DNA from: Muribaculum sp.
GTDB taxonomy: Bacteria > Bacteroidota > Bacteroidia > Bacteroidales > Muribaculaceae
Assembly (NCBI GenBank): GCA_009775095.1
Contig: VSOZ01000014.1
Span: 1-64,000, forward strand
Length of the DNA: 64,000 nt
Direction of reading: 5' to 3'
Position 1 is the stretch's first letter, and every line of letters starts with the position of its first letter. Position numbers and translations under genes: made by a program. Below, piece by piece: positions 8,188 to 17,739 of this stretch. The notes under the pieces are model-generated. The model was not told where the DNA came from, made no database searches, and was given only the letters and a program-made list of their open reading frames with translations.

Positions 8188-10494
8188 TTATTCGCTTTTA
8201 AGGCTTATGGCGGGATTTTCACGGGCCGTCCTGACGGTCATGGCCGTCACGCACAGTAGTATTACGGCCAGAACCGCAATGGCAGTAAGCACATAATATA
8301 TCCACAGGTTATCAATCTTTGCCGCAAACTGCTGCATCCACAGTTCGCCGACCCAAGCGGCAGCCATCGCACCTACGGCCACGGCGGGTGCTGCCACGAG
8401 CATGATGTTGCGCGATATCAGGGCCAGTATGTCGGCGGTCTCCGCACCGTTTACTTTCCTTATGGCTATTTCCTTGCGGCGGCGCTGTATCTCGTCGGCC
8501 ACGAAGCCTATAAGTCCCATGAAGGTTGTAAGCAGTATGATGACGGATGTGGTCAGTACCGAGTTGCGGAATATGCGTATGTCGGAGTACTGCATCTTTA
8601 TCACGTCGGTCATCAGATGAAACTCCGCGTGGGCGTCGGGGTACGCCTCGGCCACGGCCTCGTTCAGTTTTTTGAGATTCTCCTTGTAAGGCGGTTTCAG
8701 TTTTACGGCAATTATGTTATAGTTCCATCCCCACTCATTGTATGTTATGTCGGGCGGGCATCCTATCATGGCATCGGGCGCTTCCGAATAGGCGCCGAAA
8801 AGGTCAAGGTCGCCCGTTATGCCCACGATTGTATAAGGACCTGCATAGCCTGGGTTTATTACTTTGTCTTCATTCAGCGCTTTTTCCGGAGTAAGATGAA
8901 GCGAGTTCATGAGTTTTTCGTTGATAAGCACCTCGCCCGGAGCTTTTATGCCTCGGCCATGGATTATGTTAAGGTCCATTATGTCGGTCATGTTGCTCTC
9001 TACGGCGGAGAAAATACTATGTACTCCATTGCCTACATTGGTGCCCTCGAACGAATCGGCCAAAAGCCATGACGAACCGGCGCAGTCCTCGACATACGGT
9101 AGATTGCGCAGAAAGTTGGCCACAATATCATAGCCGGCGCGGTTTTGCGTCCAGTTGCTTTCGAGTGCCATGGGCGCGGGATTGTAGTTGCGGGTATTTT
9201 CTATTACATGACGGTACTGAAACGACATTATGCAGAGAAGTCCGCAGGTAAAGGAGACTCCGGCAAACTCTACAAAGAGCAGTACCCGCTTCCATGCTCC
9301 CTTACGCTCCGTGACACGACGAAATACCTGCGATACAGGCACGGAAGCAAATGTGCGCGCAGGTATGACACCGCCTATAAGCAGTATGACGCCCGTTATG
9401 CCGAGCAATATCCATGGACGCGATCCCTTGAACAGCGATGCTACGGGGGTGGCTATCATCTCCTCGATAGGCTCGCGGAAATTAAGTACCACGACGGCGG
9501 CTATAAGAAGCGCCAGTGCGAGTATCAGGGCCGTTTCCCAGATGAACATGGCAAATATGCGTACCGCTCCGGCGCCGCTGCACTTCTGCACACCGATGGC
9601 TTTTGCACGCTTGCTCAGTGAGGATATGGACAGCAGCACATAGTTCAGCGATGCTATAAGCAGTAGCGCAGTGCCGAGTATGGCCATGATGGTGCACATG
9701 CGTTTTACATCCTCGTCGTTCTTGTACACCTCGTGCAAGGGGCCTAATTTTACCCCGGAGAGGTCCCATTGGCCTGTAAGCGGATATGCCGGGCGTATCG
9801 CCTTTTCGATCATGGCGTCGAGCCGATCCTGAGGTATGTTCTCTTTCAGTCTGAAATAACCGTTCCAGCAGTTGGCTTGGAAATTCCAATTGCGTTGTGC
9901 ATCGGCGAGTGAAAATACCACGTCGGGTCTTACCGTCGAGTTGTCGGCAACGGTTTTATAGACGCCCTGTATGCGGTAAAGTCCGGCGTCGGTTCTTACG
10001 GTTGTACCTACTGGGCTTTCACCTTTGTTTATCTTTTCAGCCGTCTCTTCGCTGACAAATATGTTGTCGGGCTGTAGCAGTGTCTCGGTATTGCCCTCTA
10101 TGATGTCGATGCCGAGTGTTTTGAAAAAATCGGGTTGTGCCGCCATGCCGTTGATTTTTATCTCCCGGTCATCGACCATGATACGCGGGCAGTAGCTGCT
10201 GTTGAATGTGCAGGTGTATGCCTCTATTTGATCGGGATACGCCTCGGCGATAAGCTTTGGCAACGGTCCGAGACAGCGGTGTTCCCACCCGGCCTCGCCC
10301 TCGAAGCCGTACTTCATCGATATACCGTACAGCTTTTTGTAGTCGTTGAAGCCGGTGTCGAAGCTCTGCATGTAGGCTATACGCGCAAATAGAAGCGCGC
10401 ACATGGTTATGGCTAACCCGAGCGACACGACTTTAATCAAAGTCGTCCACCGGTTGTGCCACATGGTACGCAATACGTAATGCAGTTGTTTCAT
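8188..10494 (-). CDS. FtsX/MacB-type ABC transporter permease (second of operon)
   Basis: 768-residue permease with the duplicated MacB_PCD/FtsX layout: a short cytoplasmic start (MKQLHYVLRTMWHNRWTTLI), TM1, a large periplasmic domain, three helices (about 280-380), a second half beginning near RVTERKGAWKR with TM5, a second periplasmic domain, and three final helices. The sequences before the last helix group (EIQRRRKEIAIRKVNGAET) and at the end (TARENPAISLKSE) are almost the same as in the paralogue at 11218-13542. It follows the ATPase by 12 bases. Such exporters often move lipids, peptides or antimicrobial compounds, but the substrate is unknown. Confidence 0.85.
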   Translation of the reverse strand: MKQLHYVLRTMWHNRWTTLIKVVSLGLAITMCALLFARIAYMQSFDTGFNDYKKLYGISMKYGFEGEAGWEHRCLGPLPKLIAEAYPDQIEAYTCTFNSSYCPRIMVDDREIKINGMAAQPDFFKTLGIDIIEGNTETLLQPDNIFVSEETAEKINKGESPVGTTVRTDAGLYRIQGVYKTVADNSTVRPDVVFSLADAQRNWNFQANCWNGYFRLKENIPQDRLDAMIEKAIRPAYPLTGQWDLSGVKLGPLHEVYKNDEDVKRMCTIMAILGTALLLIASLNYVLLSISSLSKRAKAIGVQKCSGAGAVRIFAMFIWETALILALALLIAAVVVLNFREPIEEMIATPVASLFKGSRPWILLGITGVILLIGGVIPARTFASVPVSQVFRRVTERKGAWKRVLLFVEFAGVSFTCGLLCIMSFQYRHVIENTRNYNPAPMALESNWTQNRAGYDIVANFLRNLPYVEDCAGSSWLLADSFEGTNVGNGVHSIFSAVESNMTDIMDLNIIHGRGIKAPGEVLINEKLMNSLHLTPEKALNEDKVINPGYAGPYTIVGITGDLDLFGAYSEAPDAMIGCPPDITYNEWGWNYNIIAVKLKPPYKENLKKLNEAVAEAYPDAHAEFHLMTDVIKMQYSDIRIFRNSVLTTSVIILLTTFMGLIGFVADEIQRRRKEIAIRKVNGAETADILALISRNIMLVAAPAVAVGAMAAAWVGELWMQQFAAKIDNLWIYYVLTAIAVLAVILLCVTAMTVRTARENPAISLKSE

Positions 10495-10506
10495 GACGGT
10501 AGGCGA

Positions 10507-11181
10507 TTAGTTGGGTATATTGGCAACGATTGAGCCATCAAATAGATGTACCACGCGATGGGCATAGCCGGCATCATGTTTGGAGTGGGTCACCATGACT
10601 ATTGTGGTGCCCTGACGGTTAAGCTCGGTGAGAAGTTCCATGACTTCGGCTCCGTTTTTTGAGTCAAGGTTACCGGTGGGCTCGTCGGCGAGTATAAGTC
10701 CCGGCTCGGTGATGACGGCGCGGGCTATGGCCACACGTTGCTGCTGACCGCCCGACAGTTGCTGGGGGAAGTGCTTGGCTCGGTGGCCGATATTCATGCG
10801 CTTGAGCATCTCGTTGACACGGCGTTTGCGTTCCGAGGCAGGCACACCCAAGTATGTAAGAGGGAGCTCTACGTTTTCATACACGTTAAGCTCGTCGATG
10901 AGGTTGAAGCTCTGAAACACGAAGCCGATCTTGCCTTTGCGCAGGCGTGTGCGCTCTTTCTCCTTGAGCGAGGCCACTTCGGTGCCGTTGAGCTTATAGC
11001 TGCCCTCCGACGGATTGTCAAGCAGTCCGAGTATGTTGAGCAGTGTTGACTTGCCGCATCCCGAGGGGCCCATGACGGCTACAAACTCGCCGTTGTCCAC
11101 GTTGAAATTAACGTTGTTGAGAGCTACCGTCTCGACTTCATCGGTACGAAATACTTTGTCCAATTTTTCAATCTGTATCAT
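10507..11181 (-). CDS. MacB/LolD-type ABC transporter ATPase
   Basis: 224 residues, a typical stand-alone ATPase for FtsX-like permeases. Walker A is GPSGCGKST, the signature is LSGGQQQR, Walker B is LILADEPT with the D-loop GNLDS, and the switch histidine is in MVTHSKHD. It lies between the two permease genes, so one ATPase probably serves both as a heterodimeric exporter. The start ATG is 36 bases after the first permease stop. Confidence 0.93.
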   Translation of the reverse strand: MIQIEKLDKVFRTDEVETVALNNVNFNVDNGEFVAVMGPSGCGKSTLLNILGLLDNPSEGSYKLNGTEVASLKEKERTRLRKGKIGFVFQSFNLIDELNVYENVELPLTYLGVPASERKRRVNEMLKRMNIGHRAKHFPQQLSGGQQQRVAIARAVITEPGLILADEPTGNLDSKNGAEVMELLTELNRQGTTIVMVTHSKHDAGYAHRVVHLFDGSIVANIPN

Positions 11182-11217
11182 AATATGTAAGTTTATATTG
11201 TTATCGTAATGGTTGAT

Positions 11218-13542
11218 TTATTCGCTTTTGAGGCTTATTGAAGGATTTTCGCGTGCCGTCTGCCATGACAGAGTAGTCACACTCGCCAGAATTACGGCTA
11301 TTATGGCTATGGCTGTCAGAGTATAATATATCCAGAGGTTATCGACTCTGACGGTGAATATGTTGAGCCATATGTCGCCTACCCATACCGCTACGGCTGT
11401 GCCTGCGGCTACACCCGGCAGGGCCACTTTTATTATGTCGAGCGACATTAGCCCGAGTATGTCGGCGGTCTCGGCTCCGTTGACTTTCCGTATGGCGATC
11501 TCTTTGGAGCGGCGGTTTATTTCGTCTTTGACAAAACCTACAAGCCCCATGACCGTGATCATTATGATCGCTATGGCCGCGAGCAGAGTCATGTCGCGAA
11601 ATATCTTGACGTCGCTGTACATCTCTTCGTTCATCCGCTCCATACTTTTAAATTCGATGTATCCTATTGGAAAAGCCTCGGCCATGTCTTTGTTAAGACG
11701 GTTGAGGTTTTCTTCAAACGGCTCTTTCAGCTTCATGACCATCTGTCCTTTGAGCGGGTAGGGATGATAGTACATTATAAACGGTTTCTGTTCGGAGAAG
11801 AAGCCGTCGATGGTGAAGTCTTTGAGTATGCCGGTTATTCTTACCCGCTGGTCATATACGATAATCGTCGGATGCTCTATAAGCGCTGTCTTTTCGTCCC
11901 AGCCCATCCATCGGATAAAAGTCTGGTTGGCTATTACCTCATCGGTCTTTTCGGGAGCGCGGCCCTGAAGGATTGTCATGCCCATTATGTCAAGATACTC
12001 CTTGTCGCCATAGTCGTAGCGGGTAGAGAAGTTGGTGTCGTGGCCCTCTTCATGTACAAACTCTCCGGAGTAGCCGGTAAGAGGTGTGCACATTGACGAG
12101 GAGAACTTCTCTACATAAGGCAGACTCTTGTATACGGCCACTACCGCGTCGCTCTCGTCATATACAGCCGGACGCGGGCCTATGGCGAGCCGGGTGAGGT
12201 CGTAGCCTTTATCTTTGTCGACCACATATCTGTACTGTACGAACATGACGCACAGCAACGAGCATATAAACGCCACACCCGAAAACTCGATGAAGAGCAG
12301 CGCGCGCTTCCATGAACGCTTGCGCTCGGTGACGCGGCGAAACACCTGCGACACCGGAACCGAGGCGAATATGCGGCCCGGCAGTATGCCGCCGAGTATG
12401 AGCACTCCGGCTATTACGGCTACCGGTATCCAAAGGCGATTTGTGGCGAAGAGCGAGGAGACGGGAGTGGAAAGCGTATCTTCGATAAATTCGCTGAAAT
12501 TCAGGATAAGCAGCGTCATGACCGCCGCCGCTCCGATAAGTATGAATAGGGTTTCGAGCAAAAACATTGTGAATATGGACTCGGAGCCGGCCCCGCTGCA
12601 CTTGTGTACACCTATGGCCTTGGCCCGGCGGTTGAGTGACGATATGGATATCAGCGAGTAGTTGAGTGAGGCTATGAACAGCAGGGTTATGGCCAGCACC
12701 CACATTATTGTGTTTATGCGGCGTACATCCTCGTTCATCTTCGCGTGGGTGTCGGTTATGGGAAGGGCAAACGCATACAGGCCAATGTCGTCGGTGTCGG
12801 GAGCATGCTGCTGTATGATTTTGTTGATGTTTTTGTTGAGAAGGTCTATGTCGGTGTTCTTGTCTTTGAGCCGGATGTACTCGTACCAGCTGTCGCCGCC
12901 GTCCCAAGAGTGGTTGCCTATGCCACGCGACAATATCGTTGGCAGTGATATGACGGCTTGAGCCCGGATGGATGCATTGTCGGGTATGTCGCGGTATGTG
13001 CCTCTTACGAGTAAAATCCATGTGCCGTTGTAGGTTATCTGCTGTCCGACAGGGTCATTGTCGCCAAACATCTTTTTTGCAAGCCGTTCGCTCAGAAATA
13101 CGGTGCCGGGTTGAGCAAGGTCCTCCGTTGGATTGCCTGACAATACTTCTATGCCGAGAGTGCGGAAAAACAGTGAGTCGGCAAGAATTTTCGGCTCGGA
13201 GTAGTATGACTCACCACATTTCAGCGGCTTGTCGATCATGCCGCCCGGTTGTAGGGTGACTGCCGACTCCACAATGTCGGGAAGACCTTCCATCACCGCT
13301 CCAGCGAGGGAGCCTACACACATTCTCTGAGGTTCCTTGAGTTCTCCTCCTATTTTCCACTGCATCCACAGTTCATATATGTTTTCGTGATCTTCAAAGC
13401 ACGTGTCGTAACTGTTCTCAAAGTCGATACGCGCAAATAGCAATATGCACATGGTAAGACCGAGACCGAGCGAAAGTACTTTGGTCGCGGCCATACCTTT
13501 GTTGTGCATCAGCGTTTTCCAAGCATAATGTAATTGTTTCAT
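11218..13542 (-). CDS. FtsX/MacB-type ABC transporter permease (first of operon)
   Basis: The start is placed at the ATG at 13542 (MKQLHYAWKTLMHNKG) because the second permease begins the same way (MKQLHY). The frame stays open to 13590, but that extension would run into the sigma-54-type promoter. This gives 774 residues with the duplicated MacB_PCD/FtsX layout: TM1, periplasmic domain, three helices, TM5 near KRALLFIEFSGVAFICSLLC, periplasmic domain, three helices. It is the first gene of a three-gene minus-strand operon. The divergent neighbour is an NtrC-family activator, which suggests two-component control through sigma-54. Confidence 0.85.
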   Translation of the reverse strand: MKQLHYAWKTLMHNKGMAATKVLSLGLGLTMCILLFARIDFENSYDTCFEDHENIYELWMQWKIGGELKEPQRMCVGSLAGAVMEGLPDIVESAVTLQPGGMIDKPLKCGESYYSEPKILADSLFFRTLGIEVLSGNPTEDLAQPGTVFLSERLAKKMFGDNDPVGQQITYNGTWILLVRGTYRDIPDNASIRAQAVISLPTILSRGIGNHSWDGGDSWYEYIRLKDKNTDIDLLNKNINKIIQQHAPDTDDIGLYAFALPITDTHAKMNEDVRRINTIMWVLAITLLFIASLNYSLISISSLNRRAKAIGVHKCSGAGSESIFTMFLLETLFILIGAAAVMTLLILNFSEFIEDTLSTPVSSLFATNRLWIPVAVIAGVLILGGILPGRIFASVPVSQVFRRVTERKRSWKRALLFIEFSGVAFICSLLCVMFVQYRYVVDKDKGYDLTRLAIGPRPAVYDESDAVVAVYKSLPYVEKFSSSMCTPLTGYSGEFVHEEGHDTNFSTRYDYGDKEYLDIMGMTILQGRAPEKTDEVIANQTFIRWMGWDEKTALIEHPTIIVYDQRVRITGILKDFTIDGFFSEQKPFIMYYHPYPLKGQMVMKLKEPFEENLNRLNKDMAEAFPIGYIEFKSMERMNEEMYSDVKIFRDMTLLAAIAIIMITVMGLVGFVKDEINRRSKEIAIRKVNGAETADILGLMSLDIIKVALPGVAAGTAVAVWVGDIWLNIFTVRVDNLWIYYTLTAIAIIAVILASVTTLSWQTARENPSISLKSE

Positions 13543-13573
13543 CATTTTTCGTTTTTTTACCGATATAAGATGA

Positions 13574-13589
13574 TACATAAAACGTGCCA
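13574..13589 (-). promoter_or_regulatory. Candidate sigma-54 promoter of the ABC operon
   Basis: On the minus strand the bases read TGGCACG, four bases, then ATGTA. The -24 half matches the sigma-54 consensus TGGCACG exactly; the -12 half has GT where GC is usual. Predicted transcription would begin about 20 bases before the ATG at 13542. The divergent gene is an enhancer-binding protein that needs sigma-54, which makes the site more credible. Confidence 0.55.
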
Positions 13590-13634
13590 AAATTGTATGG
13601 TGCTGGATTATTGGGCTTTATGTTTATGGCCGTC

Positions 13635-13661
13635 GTTGTAGGTGTCAAAAAATCATACAAC
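13635..13661. promoter_or_regulatory. Inverted repeat, possible activator binding site
   Basis: GTTGTA and TACAAC are separated by 15 bases, about 45-75 bases upstream of the -24 box. This is a plausible place for an enhancer site, though close and short. Evidence is only the symmetry and position. Confidence 0.2.
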
Positions 13662-13710
13662 AGAGTAAAAAATATAGACATTCCGGGTTATGTAAAATTA
13701 AAGCCGGTAG

Positions 13711-13740
13711 TTGATATACACATTAAAATTTGTAGCTTTG
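13711..13740 (+). promoter_or_regulatory. Housekeeping promoter of the response regulator gene
   Basis: TTG at 13711, 19 bases, then TAGCTTTG at 13733-13740. The ATG at 13748 is only 7 bases past the -7 box, so the transcript would be leaderless or nearly so. Confidence 0.6.
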
Positions 13741-13747
13741 CAAGTAT

Positions 13748-15073
13748 ATGAAAAAACATGGTGCCATACTTGTAGTTGATGATCACCGGGGAGTCTTGTC
13801 GGCGGTGAGTCTGTTGTTGCGCCCTTATTTTGAGAAAGTGATGACGCTGCCGTCGCCGGTGCGTATCGACGAGACACTTCGCAATGACCGATTTGACTGT
13901 GTATTGCTTGACATGAATTTCAGTGCCGGTATAAACAATGGCAACGAGGGACTGTACTGGCTCGCTCATATAAAACGTATGAACCCCGACTTGCCGGTAG
14001 TGCTGTTTACCGCATATGCCGATATAGATTTGGCTGTCAAAGGCATACAGCAGGGAGCAAGCGACTTCATCGTGAAGCCGTGGGAAAATGCACGTCTTGT
14101 CGATACGGTGCTTAAGGCAAGCGGCAAGATGCGTAAACGTTCGGGTGAGGACGACAGTGTTATGTTCTGGGGCGTATCGGACGCTATGAAGCGGTTGCGC
14201 GACATGGTGGAGCGTGTGGCTCCCACTGATGCAAATATACTTATAACCGGTGAAAACGGAACCGGCAAGGAGGTGCTTGCCCGTGAGCTTCACGGCATCT
14301 CTTTACGTCGTGGCAAACCGATGTTCACTGTCGATATGGGTTCGGTGACCGAAACTCTTTTTGAGAGTGAACTGTTCGGCCATGTCAAGGGTGCATTTAC
14401 CCATGCTGTGGCCGATCGTCAGGGCAAGTTTGAAGCGGCTGACGGAAGTACCCTGTTCATGGACGAGATAGGAAACCTGCCTCAACATCTGCAGTCCAAA
14501 CTCCTTGTGACGCTTCAGAACCGTGAGGTGGTGAGAGTGGGTGACAACAAGCCCGTTAAGGTTGACATTCGGCTTGTTTGCGCTACAAACCGTAATCTCG
14601 ACGATATGGTGTGCGACGGGCGTTTCAGAGAGGATCTGCTTTATCGTATAAATACCATACACCTTCAGCTGCCGCCGCTTCGTGAGCGCAGAGAGGACAT
14701 AGTGCCGCTCGCGCGTATATTTATGGAGCGCTTTGCCCGGCAGTATGACCGGCCTGTCACCGATACGGGCAATGAAGTGGAGCGTCTGTTGATGGCGCAC
14801 TCTTGGCCCGGAAACATAAGGGAACTGCAGCATGCCGTGGAGAAGGCCGTGATATTGAGCGACGGTGAGTGTCTTGATCCGAGACACTTCTCGCTTGCCG
14901 CACCTCGTCAGGCCGACATGACCGGCGAGCGCATGGAGACTCTTGAGGATATGGAGCGCCATATGATAGCTAAGGCTGTCGGTGACTGCGGCGGAAATCT
15001 CAGCGCAGTGGCGGCCAAACTCGGCATAACGCGTCAGACATTGTATAATAAAATGAAAAAATACGGTCTATGA
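13748..15073 (+). CDS. Sigma-54-dependent response regulator (NtrC family)
   Basis: 441 residues. The receiver domain (about 6-120) has the acidic pair in VVDDH, the phospho-acceptor Asp in LLDMNF, Thr in LFTAYAD and Lys in VKPW. The AAA+ domain has Walker A GENGTGKE at 168 and the sigma-54 contact loop GAFTHA at 215-220 (GAFTGA in most families), followed by the DEIGNLP block. A Fis-type helix-turn-helix lies at the C-terminus (NLSAVAAKLGITRQTLYNKM). It overlaps its kinase gene by 4 bases (ATGA). The divergent ABC operon with a sigma-54-like promoter is its likely target. Confidence 0.92.
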   Translation: MKKHGAILVVDDHRGVLSAVSLLLRPYFEKVMTLPSPVRIDETLRNDRFDCVLLDMNFSAGINNGNEGLYWLAHIKRMNPDLPVVLFTAYADIDLAVKGIQQGASDFIVKPWENARLVDTVLKASGKMRKRSGEDDSVMFWGVSDAMKRLRDMVERVAPTDANILITGENGTGKEVLARELHGISLRRGKPMFTVDMGSVTETLFESELFGHVKGAFTHAVADRQGKFEAADGSTLFMDEIGNLPQHLQSKLLVTLQNREVVRVGDNKPVKVDIRLVCATNRNLDDMVCDGRFREDLLYRINTIHLQLPPLRERREDIVPLARIFMERFARQYDRPVTDTGNEVERLLMAHSWPGNIRELQHAVEKAVILSDGECLDPRHFSLAAPRQADMTGERMETLEDMERHMIAKAVGDCGGNLSAVAAKLGITRQTLYNKMKKYGL

Positions 15074-16299
15074 CCGGCGCTTGGCTCAATATAGTCATCG
15101 CCGTCGGCATTATCGGGGCTATATGGGCCATATATGCCGTGGTTAAGCGTATCAGAACCGACCGCCGCAAGATAGCTCTGCTTCTTGACGCGCTTGAGAA
15201 CGGCGATACGTCCATCAAGTTTCCCGTAAGCAACGATCGCGATGTAAACGTTATGCTCAACCGTATAAGCGAGGTGCTGAAACGCATACGGATCGAGACC
15301 GGCGAAAAAGAGCGCTACTACGAGTTGATCCTCGACCGTGTGGGGGCAGGCGTATTGTCGGTGTACGACAACGGAGTGGTGTTTCAGGTCAACAAGGCTG
15401 CGCTGTCGCTCCTCGGTCTGGATGTGCTTACCCACATGAGACAGCTCGAACGCGTATGTGCCGACCTGATGCACCGTATCGAGACGGCCGGAAATAACGA
15501 CCGCCTGTCGGTGGAGGTTGTCACTGAAGGGCGTAAGCGCACACTGTCGGTAAATGTGTCGACAATAACGCTTCAGCAGCACAGACTTAAAATAATCGTG
15601 CTTGATGATATAAGTGACAGCCTTGACCGGAAGGAGGTGGATTCATGGATAAAACTGACGCGTGTCATGACTCATGAGATTATGAATTCACTCGGCCCGA
15701 TAACTTCGTTAAGCGAGACTCTTGCCGAGAGGGCCGGCGACGGTCCGGAAGAGTTGCGTGAGGGGTTGTCGACCATCGCCGTCACCGGAAAGTCGCTTGT
15801 AAGCTTCGTCTCGTCATACCGCAGGCTTGTATATATGCCGAAGGTAGAGCTGGTGCTGTTTTCAGTAAGGCCGTTTTTTGAGCGCATGATCTGCTTGGCG
15901 ATGCAGCATGGCGCTTCATCCGATGTCACTATGACAATAAAGGAGTGCGATGAAGAACTTATAGCCTATGCCGACGAGAATATGATGGGGCAAGTGTTTG
16001 CCAATCTGTTGAAAAATGCCGTGGAGGCCGTGTGCGACATGCCTGACGGTCGTGTAGAATTGTCGGCTTACTGCGATGAGTCCGATAGGGTGGTCATGAC
16101 GGTGAGTGACAACGGCCCGCATATAGCCGACGATGTTGCTGACGAGATATTTGTGCCTTTTTTCACCACAAAAAGCACCGGTACGGGTGTCGGTCTCAGC
16201 ATAAGCCGGCGCATGGTGCAGCTTAACGGCGGTTCACTGACCTTGTCGCCCTACACCGGCGACGCCGCCATGACAACCTTTGTCGTAACCCTCCCTTAA
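15070..16299 (+). CDS. Sensor histidine kinase paired with the 13748 regulator
   Basis: 409 residues. One N-terminal membrane helix (about 5-25) is followed by a HAMP-like/linker region, a PAS-like segment (about 85-180), the phosphoacceptor block VMTHEIMNSLGP with His202, and an ATPase domain. The ATPase domain has the N box (QVFANLLKNAVEAV), G1 (VSDNGPHI), the F box (FVPFFTTK) and G2 (GTGVGLSISRRM). There is no large periplasmic domain, so the signal is probably sensed in the membrane or cytoplasm. The start overlaps the regulator stop by ATGA. Confidence 0.9.
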   Translation: MTGAWLNIVIAVGIIGAIWAIYAVVKRIRTDRRKIALLLDALENGDTSIKFPVSNDRDVNVMLNRISEVLKRIRIETGEKERYYELILDRVGAGVLSVYDNGVVFQVNKAALSLLGLDVLTHMRQLERVCADLMHRIETAGNNDRLSVEVVTEGRKRTLSVNVSTITLQQHRLKIIVLDDISDSLDRKEVDSWIKLTRVMTHEIMNSLGPITSLSETLAERAGDGPEELREGLSTIAVTGKSLVSFVSSYRRLVYMPKVELVLFSVRPFFERMICLAMQHGASSDVTMTIKECDEELIAYADENMMGQVFANLLKNAVEAVCDMPDGRVELSAYCDESDRVVMTVSDNGPHIADDVADEIFVPFFTTKSTGTGVGLSISRRMVQLNGGSLTLSPYTGDAAMTTFVVTLP

Positions 16300-16371
16300 T
16301 ACTGCGATAGATGCCCCTCTGACCCCTATATACTATCTCCCAATTTGTGTGTTGGGTCCGATGTGGCGTCT

Positions 16372-17655
16372 TTATTTTTCGCCCCAGCGTGAGCGCAAGG
16401 GGTAGCGTCCTGGGTGGATGAGCAGTCTTAGCGAAGTGGGGTAGGAGAAGTAAGCCCATATCCAGTTGGTAAGGACGACGAGTTTATTGCGCATACCGAG
16501 TATGGATATCAGATGTATAAACATCCAAGTGAACCATGCGGGGAAGCCGGTCAGGTGCATGTGGCGCAGGTCGGCTACGGCGCGGTTGCGACCTATGGTG
16601 GCCATGGAGCCTTTGTCGTTGTATTCAAACGGTCGTTCCATACTGCCGCGGTTCAGGTTGCGGGCCAATGTGCGGGCCTGTTGTATGGCTACTTGGGCCA
16701 GTTGCGGACATCCGCGCGGATACAGATCGTCAGTGTGCAGGGCGAGGTCGCCGATTACGAAAATATCGTCGTGCCCTTCGGCTCTGTTGTATTCGTCGAC
16801 GAGGAATCTTTGCCCCGGTCCTAATCGTAGTTCTCCGCCCGTGACTTCAAACGTCTCTCCTGTGACTCCCGCCGTCCACACCATCATTTCGGAGTACATG
16901 GTCGACCCGTCGGTAAAGGTTATGATATTGTCGCGGTATGACTTCATTGTCTTCTGAAGATGTACGTCGACATAAAGTGATTTCAGATATTTGAGTGCGT
17001 ATCGCGAAGCGGTGCCGCTCATCGTATGCAGCAGGCGGTCGCTGCCCTCAACGAGGGTTATGGACAGTTCGTCGGGTTTTATAGTCGGATATTCACGATG
17101 AAGTATGTAGCGCTTCATCTCGCCTATGGCTCCGGCTACCTCGACTCCCGAAGGTCCTCCGCCGATGACTGTGAAACTTAACAGTTTGCGACGTACTTCG
17201 GGGTCGGTGCTGTTACTGGCTCGTTCGAGCCGATCAAGTATTTCGTTGCGGCATCTTATGGCCTGTCCGGTGCTTTTTATCGTAAACACATACTTGTACA
17301 GGTCTTCTATGTTGAAAAAATTGTTGGTAGTGCCTGCAGCTATGACGAGCTTGTCGTAATGTATCGTCTCGAACTGCGTCATGATTTTCTTGCCGGCAAT
17401 GTCCAACCGCTTCACTTCGCCCATATGGAAGCGAGGTTTTATTTTCATTTTGCGTATCTCGCGTCGGAAGGGAAAAGATATGCTTGCCGGTTCGAGGCCC
17501 GATGACGCTATCTGGTAAAACAGAGGCGGGAAGCTGTGGAAGTTGTTTCGATCCACCAGTATAACGTCATATCGGTCGCGGTCTATGCGCTTAATGAAAT
17601 TCATTCCCGCAAATCCTCCGCCCACGACAACGATAGTCTCTTTATTGCCTGTCAT
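16372..17655 (-). CDS. ndh: Type II NADH:quinone oxidoreductase-like flavoprotein
   Basis: 427-residue FAD/NADH oxidoreductase. The N-terminal dinucleotide motif is VVVGGGFAGMNFIKRI, a second one is VIGGGPSGVEVAGAIGEM near 170, and the FAD-binding Asp block is FVIGDLAL near 300. The C-terminal 60 residues contain a hydrophobic stretch (PAWFTWMFIHLISILGM) of the kind used for membrane contact. It passes electrons from NADH to menaquinone without pumping protons. It is transcribed towards the histidine kinase gene, with 72 bases between the stops and no strong terminator. Confidence 0.88.
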   Translation of the reverse strand: MTGNKETIVVVGGGFAGMNFIKRIDRDRYDVILVDRNNFHSFPPLFYQIASSGLEPASISFPFRREIRKMKIKPRFHMGEVKRLDIAGKKIMTQFETIHYDKLVIAAGTTNNFFNIEDLYKYVFTIKSTGQAIRCRNEILDRLERASNSTDPEVRRKLLSFTVIGGGPSGVEVAGAIGEMKRYILHREYPTIKPDELSITLVEGSDRLLHTMSGTASRYALKYLKSLYVDVHLQKTMKSYRDNIITFTDGSTMYSEMMVWTAGVTGETFEVTGGELRLGPGQRFLVDEYNRAEGHDDIFVIGDLALHTDDLYPRGCPQLAQVAIQQARTLARNLNRGSMERPFEYNDKGSMATIGRNRAVADLRHMHLTGFPAWFTWMFIHLISILGMRNKLVVLTNWIWAYFSYPTSLRLLIHPGRYPLRSRWGEK

Positions 17656-17701
17656 AGATGTTATTTTTTATGAAATTACCCGATTATACGATTTAAACAT
17701 G

Positions 17702-17709
17702 TAACTTTA
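17702..17709 (+). promoter_or_regulatory. Weak -7 box (TAACTTTA) of the TPR gene
   Basis: One mismatch to TAnnTTTG, 30 bases before the ATG at 17740. Confidence 0.35.
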
Positions 17710-17739
17710 CAACAAAATACAGCAAATTATAGTACCGGC

